Positions 23,737 to 30,833 of a stretch of 35,299 nt of DNA are shown in pieces. Made by a program: the position numbers and the translations under genes. Source of the DNA: Candidatus Geothermarchaeota archaeon (lineage in GTDB: Archaea > Thermoproteota > Nitrososphaeria > Geothermarchaeales > JDFR-13); the NCBI GenBank assembly GCA_015523545.1, contig WAKB01000017.1, forward strand, positions 1 through 35,299. Reading direction: 5' to 3'. A model generated the notes under the pieces. It ran no database searches, was not told where the DNA came from, and was given only the letters and a program-made list of their open reading frames with translations. Each line of letters begins with the position of its first letter. Within the stretch, counting starts at the first letter, position 1.

Positions 23737-24815
23737 TCCCTCAGGGGCACCCCCTTGTCAAACCTCCAATACACGTAGACCCTATCACCAGGATCGAACT
23801 CCGCATCCTTCGACAGGACAGTGACCCTAATTATCTCACCATTATCAAGCCTGATATGGTATATCACATAGCTCCCCCTGAAGACCTCCACATCCACCAC
23901 TCCGTGGAAGACGTTATACTCCTCCCCAGCCGGCGGCTCCTTAGAGATATGGAGGTTCTCGGGCCTCACGCTCAAATATATCGTCTCACCAGGCCTGAAA
24001 CCACCGTCCTTGAAGCTCACCCTAAAGCCCTTCCAGCTACCAGTGGCTACACCGCCCGAGACGTCGTCGATAGAGACCGTGAACATGTTGGTCTCCCCTA
24101 TGAATTCAGCCACGAACCTGGTCTTTGGATAGTCATATACGTCCCACTTCTCACCCACCTGGATGAGACGGCCCTCATTCATCACCCCGATCCTATCAGC
24201 CAGTGTCAGTGCCTCCTCCTGGTCATGGGTGACGAATATCCATGTGTTTCCAACCTCCTCATGGAGCCGTTTAAGCTCTATGTGGAGCTCCTTCCTAAGC
24301 TTCAGATCCAAGGCTCCTAGGGGCTCGTCCAAGAGGAGGATCTTAGGCCTAAGTATCAGTGACCTGGCTATAGCGACCCTCTGCTGCTGCCCACCGCTTA
24401 GCTTCGTAACCTTCCTATCCCTAAGCTCCCTAATCCTCACGAGGCTGAGGACCTCATCTACACGACGGTCGATCTCCTCCTTTGGCACACCCCTTATCTT
24501 CAGTCCATAGGCCACGTTCTCATAGACAGTCATGTGGGGGAAGAGGGCGAGGTGCTGGAAGACCATACTAGTATCCCGCTTGTAGGGTGGGAGGTCAGTT
24601 ATATCCACACCCTCCATATAGAGCCTACCACTCGTAGCCGTCTCAAGCCCCGCTATGATCCTGAGTAGTGTCGACTTGCCACTACCACTAGGGCCAAGCA
24701 ATACTAGGAGCTCCCCCCTATACACGTCTAGGGAGACATCCCTAAGCGCCCACGTCTCCCCAAATCGTTTAGATACGCGGTCAACCTTGAGAATAACGTC
24801 GGCGGATTTAGCCAT
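23733..24815 (-). CDS. potA: Polyamine-type ABC transporter ATPase (PotA-like)
   Basis: 360 residues: nucleotide-binding domain with Walker A GPSGSGKST (~39-47), Q-loop 'VFQHLALFPHM', signature LSGGQQQR, Walker B KILLLDEPLGALD and switch 'VTHDQEEA', then a C-terminal TOBE domain (~250-355). It powers the PotB/PotC pore. It differs from the second FbpC/PotA-type ATPase at 3813-4889 in its TOBE part, so the two systems are not recent duplicates. The ATG at 24815 has no leader ribosome site; instead a TATA box flanked by a 14-bp inverted repeat lies directly upstream, so potABC can probably be transcribed apart from the binding protein gene. Confidence 0.94.
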   Translation of the reverse strand: MAKSADVILKVDRVSKRFGETWALRDVSLDVYRGELLVLLGPSGSGKSTLLRIIAGLETATSGRLYMEGVDITDLPPYKRDTSMVFQHLALFPHMTVYENVAYGLKIRGVPKEEIDRRVDEVLSLVRIRELRDRKVTKLSGGQQQRVAIARSLILRPKILLLDEPLGALDLKLRKELHIELKRLHEEVGNTWIFVTHDQEEALTLADRIGVMNEGRLIQVGEKWDVYDYPKTRFVAEFIGETNMFTVSIDDVSGGVATGSWKGFRVSFKDGGFRPGETIYLSVRPENLHISKEPPAGEEYNVFHGVVDVEVFRGSYVIYHIRLDNGEIIRVTVLSKDAEFDPGDRVYVYWRFDKGVPLRE

Positions 24816-24818
24816 TAT

Positions 24819-24867
24819 GAATCCAAACCATTCCAGTGGGGGCTATAAAAATAAATGGTTTAGATTC
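24819..24867 (-). promoter_or_regulatory. 14-bp inverted repeat flanking an internal TATA box upstream of potA
   Basis: Arms GAATCCAAACCATT (24819-24832) and AATGGTTTAGATTC (24854-24867) match at 13 of 14 positions, and the odd pair becomes G-U in the minus-strand RNA. The 21-bp centre holds minus-strand TTTTTATAG (~24842-24850), a TATA box at leaderless distance from the ATG at 24815. It may be an operator around the core promoter, an RNA hairpin touching the start codon, or both. Confidence 0.6.
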
Positions 24868-24884
24868 GGGGTGCTAGGCACCCC
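24868..24884 (-). terminator. Hairpin at the stop codon of the PotD-like gene
   Basis: GGGGTGC-TAG-GCACCCC is a perfect 7-bp stem with a 3-base loop that includes part of the stop codon of the binding-protein gene. A T-rich stretch (TTTATTTTT on the minus strand) follows about 15 bases later. It could terminate part of the transcript or protect the binding-protein message. Confidence 0.55.
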
Positions 24885-26052
24885 TTACCTCGTCCCAGAC
24901 CTCCTCCCAGAGCTCCTCCTGACCCTCGGCCAGTGGATACTCGAAGGCACCCTTTGCAAGGGCCTGCTGAGGCTTGTCTAGCAAGAGGCTATCAACAAGC
25001 TCGGGATCCTCCTCCTTCAGAAGGTTTACAACAGCCTCGTTAGTGATGCCATACCAATACTCAGTGGCGAAGTACTTCTGTATAACTGGTCCGAGGTAGA
25101 AGTCGACCAACTTATGGGCATCCTCGTAGTTCTCAGCATTAGCAACTATAGCGTTTCCACACAGGAAGGTTAGTGGACCCTCATCAGGCAGTACGAAGAC
25201 TGCGTCTATACCCTCGTCCTGGAGGGAGAGTGCTTCAGGGGCCCAACCAATACTGAAGATGACGTCACCAACACTCATCAGGTTAGGCATCTCCACGTCG
25301 ACCTCCTCGCTATACTTAAGTACATAGGGTTTCTGGTTGATCAGGAGCTCCTTACAGTTCTCCAGCTGCTCATCAGTAAGTTCCCACAGTCCATCTCCAT
25401 TAGCGTCTAGATTGTAGCCGAGGGCCAGTGCAGCCATAGCTATACCGATGTATGAATCGTCGGGCATAAGGAGCTTCCTAGGATTGTCCAGCTTGTCGAA
25501 GCCGAGCTCCCAAGGCTGGAAGAAGTCCATCCAGCTGGAAGGAGACTCTAGGCCGTTCTGCTCGAAGATATCTGCTCTATAGGCCAGGCCCTCATATCCA
25601 TAGTTGGTTGGTATGAACACTACTTTCCCGTTTACCTTGACCCCCTGTATATCCTGGAAGATTGGGAACATCTTGTTCCAGTTCTCTAGCATACCCGTGT
25701 CTATCTCGGCAAGGAGGTCATTCTCAACCAGTGTGGGTATATAGTCGACACATGGTGCTATGACGTCGGCCTTCTTACCAGCTAGTAGATCGGCGACCAT
25801 CCTATCCTGATCGCCGTAGTAGGAGGCGACCACGTTATACTCTGGGTTGACAGCCGCAAATAGGTCAGTGATATTGTCATAGCTCTTTCCCTCATACTCT
25901 ACTGGGGGGTCAAAGTTCATCTCCTCCTCCCATGTATAGAGATAGATCGTCTTCTTCTCTCCCTGTCCACCCATGTTGCTGAGGATGAAGTATCCAGCAG
26001 CTATTGCAATCGCTCCACCACCCGCGACAGCCAGGAACTTTCTCCTATCCAT
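24874..26052 (-). CDS. potD: Polyamine-type substrate-binding protein with Tat-like signal (PotD-like)
   Basis: 392 residues. The N-terminus 'DRRKFLAVAGG' followed by a hydrophobic helix (~8-25) fits a twin-arginine (Tat) signal; with no lipobox Cys the helix may also remain as an anchor. The mature part is a bilobal spermidine/putrescine-binding domain: an early 'LYTWEEEMNFDP' strand, 'YGDQDRMVADLLAGKKADVIAP' and 'PTNYGYEGLAYR'. It delivers substrate to PotB/PotC. The TATA box at 26077-26085 gives a nearly leaderless message from ATG 26052. A hairpin overlaps its stop, after which potA has its own promoter, so the binding protein can be made in excess, as is usual for such systems. Polyamine specificity is a family inference. 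Confidence 0.92.
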   Translation of the reverse strand: MDRRKFLAVAGGGAIAIAAGYFILSNMGGQGEKKTIYLYTWEEEMNFDPPVEYEGKSYDNITDLFAAVNPEYNVVASYYGDQDRMVADLLAGKKADVIAPCVDYIPTLVENDLLAEIDTGMLENWNKMFPIFQDIQGVKVNGKVVFIPTNYGYEGLAYRADIFEQNGLESPSSWMDFFQPWELGFDKLDNPRKLLMPDDSYIGIAMAALALGYNLDANGDGLWELTDEQLENCKELLINQKPYVLKYSEEVDVEMPNLMSVGDVIFSIGWAPEALSLQDEGIDAVFVLPDEGPLTFLCGNAIVANAENYEDAHKLVDFYLGPVIQKYFATEYWYGITNEAVVNLLKEEDPELVDSLLLDKPQQALAKGAFEYPLAEGQEELWEEVWDEVRGA

Positions 26053-26065
26053 ATCCCTACACCCC

Positions 26066-26097
26066 TCAACTAGGTATATATAATGGTTGTTGAGGAA
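26066..26097 (-). promoter_or_regulatory. Promoter of the potD operon: TATA box inside a short inverted repeat
   Basis: CCTCAAC (26066-26072) and GTTGAGG (26091-26097) form a perfect 7-bp inverted repeat around TATATATA (26077-26085 region), which lies ~26-30 bp before the ATG at 26052. AACCATT precedes the TATA box on the coding strand, as it does in the internal potA promoter. Confidence 0.55.
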
Positions 26098-26129
26098 TAC
26101 TTATAACGCATAACGTATATATCGACCCA

Positions 26130-26837
26130 TTATTTTCTCGTTAATCGCCTAAGAAGAGGGATCTCCTCCAGCTTCTCCTCACTTATAAGATCCCATAGGA
26201 TACCGGGTGGACGGAAGAAGTCTGTACACCTTATCAACCCCCTAGCTGTGGCGATATAGGTTAGGGAGACGTCATAGGGATCCCTTGGGAGAGTGTCATA
26301 CACCTGTAATGGATGGACAGTCGTGGCTATCTCGACGTCCCTCTTTATCCTCCCAGTTTCCAGTAGGATTGCATACTCCAGCTCGGCGTAGCCCTCACCC
26401 TTGCCTAGCCTACCACCATCCTTAGCAGCGGCTACACTCCCCTCCACGATGAAGCCTACTTCCGGGAGATCCTCGGGCTCAACAGGTCTGCCGACGGTGA
26501 AGGCCCCCCTTATGGTCGAGGCGAAGCCTATGTTCCTGATCCTCTCCGGGTCTAGGAGTAGGAAGCCCCTCCTGAGCCTAGGCGTAGGCATGACCAGCTT
26601 CTTACCCATCTCGAGGACCATCCTCCTAACGGGTCTCTGGGGACTGTCCGGGTTTACCTTGACTACCTCAGCATCCATGAAGCCCGGTATCTCCCTAAGC
26701 CTCTCAGCAGCCCTCTCGGCCGACTCGAAGTTGGGTATCCTACCCTCGATAGGCATTGGGGGCCTAGCCACACCAGCCTCAAGGAGCCTACGGTATACTT
26801 CCCGCCTAATCCTCTCCTTCTCCTCCTTAACATTCAT
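26130..26837 (-). CDS. 5-formyltetrahydrofolate cyclo-ligase-like protein (MTHFSD-type)
   Basis: 235 residues. The motif 'GGRLGKGEGYAELEYAIL' (~139-157) is the conserved nucleotide-binding region of the methenyltetrahydrofolate synthetase (5-FTHF cyclo-ligase) fold in its MTHFSD form. The N-terminus has the matching 'EGRIPNFESAERAAERL' segment, and 'MVLEMGKKLVMPTPRLRRGFLLLD' fits the same family. The classical enzyme converts 5-formyl-THF to 5,10-methenyl-THF with ATP; activity for the MTHFSD-type branch is unsettled. The start ATG overlaps the stop of the FMN reductase gene by 4 bp, so the two are translationally coupled. It ends 77 bp before the start of potD. Confidence 0.85.
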   Translation of the reverse strand: MNVKEEKERIRREVYRRLLEAGVARPPMPIEGRIPNFESAERAAERLREIPGFMDAEVVKVNPDSPQRPVRRMVLEMGKKLVMPTPRLRRGFLLLDPERIRNIGFASTIRGAFTVGRPVEPEDLPEVGFIVEGSVAAAKDGGRLGKGEGYAELEYAILLETGRIKRDVEIATTVHPLQVYDTLPRDPYDVSLTYIATARGLIRCTDFFRPPGILWDLISEEKLEEIPLLRRLTRK

Positions 26838-27385
26838 AGCTCCAGGTTCTCCCTACCCCATTTAAGCGTCTTGGCGAACCATATGAGCTCCGCCATGAAC
26901 CTATCCACCGAATCCCTAAACCTATCGTTGATGAGCCTACCCTCCTCGTCAAGGATATCATCTATAGGGGCGAAGTATAGTGCCCTCTTAATAGGTACGA
27001 AGCCCAGATCGAGCGCGGCGGTCCTAAGGACGTCGACGACCCTGGTGCCACCCCTACCCGATGACACGGCCGCTATCCCTAGGGGTCGGCGGTCATACTC
27101 CCTCCAGGTCGTGTCGAGGAGGATCTTCAGCTCGCCTGGATAGCCGTGGCTATACTCTGGGGTGACTATTATCAGTCCATCCATATCCCTTATAAGATCC
27201 CTATAACGCCTAGCAGCCTCTGTCTCCGCCTCGTCATCAGTATAGCCTATGATATGGTCCCTAACATCTATTAGGAACGTGTCTAGGCCATACTCCCTCG
27301 CGACGCTCAACATGTATTTGGCTGCCCTCTCAGACCTCCTACCCTTCCTAGCAGTGCCTAGGAGGATGGGTATCTTAAGAGTCAT
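26834..27385 (-). CDS. NAD(P)H-dependent FMN reductase (flavodoxin-like fold)
   Basis: 183 residues, normal family length. 'LLGTARKGRRSERAAKYM' is the FMN phosphate-binding loop, 'VTPEYSHGYPGELKILLDT' the hallmark second motif contacting the isoalloxazine ring, and 'SSGRGGTR' the third. It should be cytosolic and reduce flavin or a quinone/azo-type acceptor with NAD(P)H. It is first in an operon with the MTHFSD-like gene (4-bp overlap). The minus-strand sequence CTTTTTAT at 27412-27418 is at leaderless TATA distance from the ATG at 27385 and may double as the terminator of the secreted-protein gene upstream. Confidence 0.93.
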   Translation of the reverse strand: MTLKIPILLGTARKGRRSERAAKYMLSVAREYGLDTFLIDVRDHIIGYTDDEAETEAARRYRDLIRDMDGLIIVTPEYSHGYPGELKILLDTTWREYDRRPLGIAAVSSGRGGTRVVDVLRTAALDLGFVPIKRALYFAPIDDILDEEGRLINDRFRDSVDRFMAELIWFAKTLKWGRENLEL

Positions 27386-27432
27386 AGATAGAGTATTTAT
27401 CTACGTAGCGATAAAAAGGGGAGGGGGAGGGG

Positions 27433-28143
27433 CTAGTCATCGGCCACGTGATCCAAGACCTCGTCCACCATGTCGAGGATTAGGTCTGCCTCCAGGTATA
27501 GGCTCCAGGCCTCGTCATAACCATCTATACCCCTATCCCTGAGTATGCTGAGCGCCTGGTCTAGGAGTGACTCAGCCCTCTCTAGGTCTTCAAGCACATC
27601 TGTGACACCATATGCCTCTGCCTTAACCCGATACTCGTAGAGATCACCCTGCTTATCGATAATCTCCCTGATCAGCCATCTCACCTTCCCCTCGGTCACT
27701 TGGGAGCCGTCCATCCAGCCCTCCTCGTCCGGACTATCATCATAGTAATACTCTCCATAGACACCATCGTCGTAGTAGCCGTTAACCATCTTGAGGTAGT
27801 GTTCCAGCCTCTCCTCAGCCATCTTAAGCTCTAGAGGCGTCATAGAGGCTATCTTCTCGTCACTGAGCTCCACGAGGAAGTGGCCCACCTCCTCCTTCAA
27901 CTGGCCAGTGAAGACCCCCTCTTTGAAGAGGCTGGCAAGCCTATCCCGCATACTCATGACCTTCATCCTATACTCCACTATGTCTGGCTCGTCGTCAGTC
28001 GCTACATACTGGTCAGAGTCGTCGGGCGAGTCCGATACTCCGTAGATACTGTCCACAGCACCCTGATAGGCCGGGTAGGCCGCTACGAGGGGAGCCGCGA
28101 CAAGTAGGAGTATTACTATCTCCTTGAGCCCTATGCTCATCAC
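27433..28143 (-). CDS. Secreted acidic helical protein of unknown function
   Basis: 236 residues (GTG 28143; ATG 28140 directly after, with GGTGA upstream, is just as likely). A signal peptide spans about 8-23. The mature protein is strongly acidic and mostly helical, with a Tyr/Asp/Gly-rich segment at ~122-146 (YYDDGVYGEYYYDD) between two helical regions. There is no C-terminal membrane helix, so it may be released or held by another protein. No family is recognised. It stands alone between the Clp1-like gene and the FMN reductase; the region before it carries three TGGAACG elements. Confidence 0.65.
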   Translation of the reverse strand: MMSIGLKEIVILLLVAAPLVAAYPAYQGAVDSIYGVSDSPDDSDQYVATDDEPDIVEYRMKVMSMRDRLASLFKEGVFTGQLKEEVGHFLVELSDEKIASMTPLELKMAEERLEHYLKMVNGYYDDGVYGEYYYDDSPDEEGWMDGSQVTEGKVRWLIREIIDKQGDLYEYRVKAEAYGVTDVLEDLERAESLLDQALSILRDRGIDGYDEAWSLYLEADLILDMVDEVLDHVADD

Positions 28144-28166
28144 GGATTCACCGGGAGGAACTAGGA

Positions 28167-28209
28167 CGTTCCAATGTCTAAAGGGAATAGGTGGAACGGT
28201 TTGGAACGG
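28167..28209. repeat. Three TGGAACG elements upstream of the secreted-protein gene
   Basis: TGGAACGG occurs twice in tandem at 28192-28199 and 28202-28209, exactly 10 bp (one helical turn) apart, and once inverted as CGTTCCA at 28167-28173. The group lies between the Clp1-like stop (28210) and the 28143 start, around where the promoter should be. It is a plausible regulator-binding array. Confidence 0.5.
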
Positions 28210-29307
28210 CTAGGACTCTGGGTCTAGCACGATCCCTATGAGCTCCTCTACCCATCCATGCTCACAAAAAGTCTCGGGATCCAGCCTCAGGAGGCCAAGT
28301 GTAGGTATGCCCCATGCATCACCGGATAGGTATAGCCTCAACCTTTCCTCCGAGGCATCCGAGACTGTGAATAGCGCGTTGACCAGGCCCTCACCAGTGG
28401 TATAGGCTCCGAGTATCCCCCTTAGATCCCCTCCCCACCTCTCCATGAGGCTTCTAAGTGGATAGCCCAGCACCTCCACCTCATCCATATCCACCTCCAC
28501 CGTCTCACCACCGCTTAGATATCTCCTGTAGAGCCAGTTCCTATACTCTGTACGCATCGCCTGGTCCCTAGGCTTTAGGCTGGGAGGGGGCTCTACAGCC
28601 ACTACTCTATATCTACGGGATAGGAAGCTGATGACATCCTCCTCATGGCTAAAGGCTATCACGAGGTCAGGCCGGTAGAGGGATAGCTTGACATTCTTTA
28701 GCTGGTAGAGCCCGTAGCCGTGGGACCAGCCCGTGGGATTGAGTATAACCTTCTCCACACCCCTCTCAAGGGCCTGGCCCAGGAGTGTGTCGAGGCCCTG
28801 TACCACCCTATGCAGGAGTCCCCGTGGACTAGTCAGGCCTACGAAGTACAGCGCCTCAGGGACGAGCATGGTCAATAGGGGGTATGGATCCTTCGGTATG
28901 GAGAGACCCAGTGTTGTCGGGGGCCCGATATCGCTCTGACCGATATCCGTGTCTATAACCCCCGTCCTATATCCCCTCTCCAAGAGTCCGTTGAGGAGAA
29001 ATGTCGTCAGGCCAGACTTACCCGTGTCCACACCCCCAACTACAGCTATCCTCTCAACGTCATCAGAGACGACTGCATCAAGAGCTCTAATCCAACTTTC
29101 TGGGATATCTACATCTCCTGGTCCTATACGGCCCTCTAACACCTCTATCAATGAGTCTTCAACCGCCCTGAGAGGGATAGACTTTGTAGGGGGTACCTCC
29201 AACTCCTCCACTAGTGCTCCTAGGCTCGATACGCTCCCCTCCACAACCCTTATCCTCGCCGGGCCCTCAAGGATAACTACCTCTCCAGCACTGATCCTCG
29301 TCTCCAT
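28210..29307 (-). CDS. Clp1/Grc3-type RNA 5'-OH polynucleotide kinase
   Basis: 365 residues. An N-terminal beta-rich domain (~1-85) is followed by the kinase P-loop domain: Walker A GGVDTGKS (~90-97), 'VIDTDIGQSDIGPPTTLG' (~117-134), a signature of Clp1/Grc3 enzymes, then 'SPRG' and 'NPTGWSHGYG'; the C-terminal ~80 residues form a third domain. Archaeal members phosphorylate 5'-OH ends of RNA (and DNA) with ATP and probably act in RNA processing or repair. The ATG at 29307 shares a ~50-bp divergent promoter region with the surface phosphoesterase gene. All key motifs are present. Confidence 0.93.
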   Translation of the reverse strand: METRISAGEVVILEGPARIRVVEGSVSSLGALVEELEVPPTKSIPLRAVEDSLIEVLEGRIGPGDVDIPESWIRALDAVVSDDVERIAVVGGVDTGKSGLTTFLLNGLLERGYRTGVIDTDIGQSDIGPPTTLGLSIPKDPYPLLTMLVPEALYFVGLTSPRGLLHRVVQGLDTLLGQALERGVEKVILNPTGWSHGYGLYQLKNVKLSLYRPDLVIAFSHEEDVISFLSRRYRVVAVEPPPSLKPRDQAMRTEYRNWLYRRYLSGGETVEVDMDEVEVLGYPLRSLMERWGGDLRGILGAYTTGEGLVNALFTVSDASEERLRLYLSGDAWGIPTLGLLRLDPETFCEHGWVEELIGIVLDPES

Positions 29308-29320
29308 CTCTCGACACTCG

Positions 29321-29332
29321 ATACTTTATTCA
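29321..29332. promoter_or_regulatory. Shared AT-rich core between divergent genes
   Basis: ATACTTTATTCA lies 14-25 bp from the Clp1-like ATG and 25-36 bp from the phosphoesterase ATG at 29357, so one TATA-like element probably serves both directions, or is used mainly for the plus-strand gene (better spacing). Confidence 0.4.
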
Positions 29333-29353
29333 TAGCCCAGCCCCAATATTTCA

Positions 29354-30769
29354 GTGATGAGACGGAGGCTCCTACTAGGCCTAGCAATAATGGCTATACT
29401 CGTCGGGGGATACCTCTACCTATACAGCATATCCGCCCCACCCAGCCTCAGGCCCATATGGATAGACTGGGAGCCAGAGGTCATAACAGTTGGGCGTGAA
29501 ACAACCTTCACCCTAACTATGGAGAACGTGGGTTGGGGAGCCTCGGGAGTCCTGAAGGTCTATATAAGAAGCTTCGACAGGTATGGAGGGCTGGGGGAGC
29601 CAAGACTAATAGCGGAGCAGGAGTATAGCGTCGGAGGCGGGGAGACGAGGAACATATCCGTATCAATATCCATCCCGGAGGAGGGGTTCTATAGGCTGAT
29701 CTTCGACTTCGGCGGTAGGACCAAGGCTAGGCAGCTAATATATGTGTATGACCCGGACAACCCCAGGGAGGAGTATAGATTCGCCTTCTTCGCCGATAAT
29801 AGGCCGGGAGGCCCATTAACACCACAGCCAGAGCAGTTCAAGAAGCTGATAAGGATCTTAAACATAGTGAGGCCCGACTTCGCCATACTGGGTGGGGACA
29901 TAGTATATGGATATAGGAGCGAGGCCGTAGTCCTGGCATGGCAGTGGAGCGACTTCCTCTCCATCTACGAGTCCTCAGCCGTACCCATATTCGTCGCCCC
30001 AGGGAACCATGAGATGAAGACTGGTGAAGCCCCCTCTACCGGGGATAGGGATGCCCAGATCCTATTCCTGATGAACCTCGGTAGGCTATACTACAGCTTC
30101 GCATACGGCAAAGACCTCTTCCTCATCCTCGACACCGACATTGTTGGCGAGGCCAACATGATAACCGGGAGGCAGAAGGAGTGGATGGTGGAGATGCTAG
30201 GGGAGGGCCAGAGCTATAGATATAGGTTCACAGCAATGCATAAACCGGCCTTCTCAGGCCCCGCATATAGAACAATAACGAATGATAAGGAGGTCACAGA
30301 GATATTTAGGGGGTATAACGTCACGGTAGCCCTACAGGCACATAACCACATATTCTACAAGAGATACCTAGAGCCTACATGGTTCTATGTATCGGGAGGG
30401 GCAGGGTCGCCGCTATATGTATCACCCGAGGAGGGGGCGCTCTACCACATGTTACTAATAACGGTTGGTGAGGAGGGTGTGGAGGTCAAGGTCATACCCA
30501 CAGAGCTCTTCGAAGAGAGGCTGGGTGAGGTAGAGGTATATCTGAGGCATAGCTTCACCAATGAGATCTCCTTTAGAAGAGGTGATGAAGAGTGGGTGGC
30601 CGAGCCTAGGGAGATACTCCTACAGGGCCTCCTAGTAAGGGGGGAGGCAAAGGTGGAGGGCGATGGGTACGAGATAATCCACCGAACCGATGTAGAGTTG
30701 GATGGGGAGAGATACAGCCTGATAGAGGCTGTTCTGAGGCCTGGGGGCTGGATCAGGGTATACTCATAG
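29354..30769 (+). CDS. Surface metallophosphoesterase with N-terminal CARDB-like domain
   Basis: 471 residues (GTG 29354; ATG 29357 equally likely). An N-terminal hydrophobic helix (~6-26) serves as signal or anchor. Residues ~33-125 form a beta-sandwich of the CARDB/BACON kind, then the phosphoesterase core: FADNR (D148), GGD (~180-182), GNHE (217-220), MHKP (H296) and AHNH (H330, H332), a complete two-metal site in which the first motif has Asn/Arg where DxH is common. The C-terminal ~110 residues are a beta-rich tail. It should hydrolyse a phosphoester outside the cell. It differs from the enzyme at 9515-11446 in domain order and lacks a stalk. It precedes the ECF transporter genes on the same strand by 64 bp. 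Confidence 0.88.
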   Translation: MMRRRLLLGLAIMAILVGGYLYLYSISAPPSLRPIWIDWEPEVITVGRETTFTLTMENVGWGASGVLKVYIRSFDRYGGLGEPRLIAEQEYSVGGGETRNISVSISIPEEGFYRLIFDFGGRTKARQLIYVYDPDNPREEYRFAFFADNRPGGPLTPQPEQFKKLIRILNIVRPDFAILGGDIVYGYRSEAVVLAWQWSDFLSIYESSAVPIFVAPGNHEMKTGEAPSTGDRDAQILFLMNLGRLYYSFAYGKDLFLILDTDIVGEANMITGRQKEWMVEMLGEGQSYRYRFTAMHKPAFSGPAYRTITNDKEVTEIFRGYNVTVALQAHNHIFYKRYLEPTWFYVSGGAGSPLYVSPEEGALYHMLLITVGEEGVEVKVIPTELFEERLGEVEVYLRHSFTNEISFRRGDEEWVAEPREILLQGLLVRGEAKVEGDGYEIIHRTDVELDGERYSLIEAVLRPGGWIRVYS

Positions 30770-30797
30770 CCTGGATTTTAAATTAGCGAGTAAAATC

Positions 30798-30827
30798 TAT
30801 ACATATACAGTAAATGTTTTTTACATT
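30798..30827 (+). promoter_or_regulatory. TATA box and small inverted repeat before the S-component gene
   Basis: CTATACATATAC (30798-30809) is ~25-36 bp before the ATG at 30834. Immediately after it, AATGT-TTTTT-ACATT (30813-30827) is a 5-bp inverted repeat at the predicted transcription start, a possible operator. The T5 in its loop may also end the preceding phosphoesterase message. Confidence 0.4.
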
Positions 30828-30833
30828 GATGAG

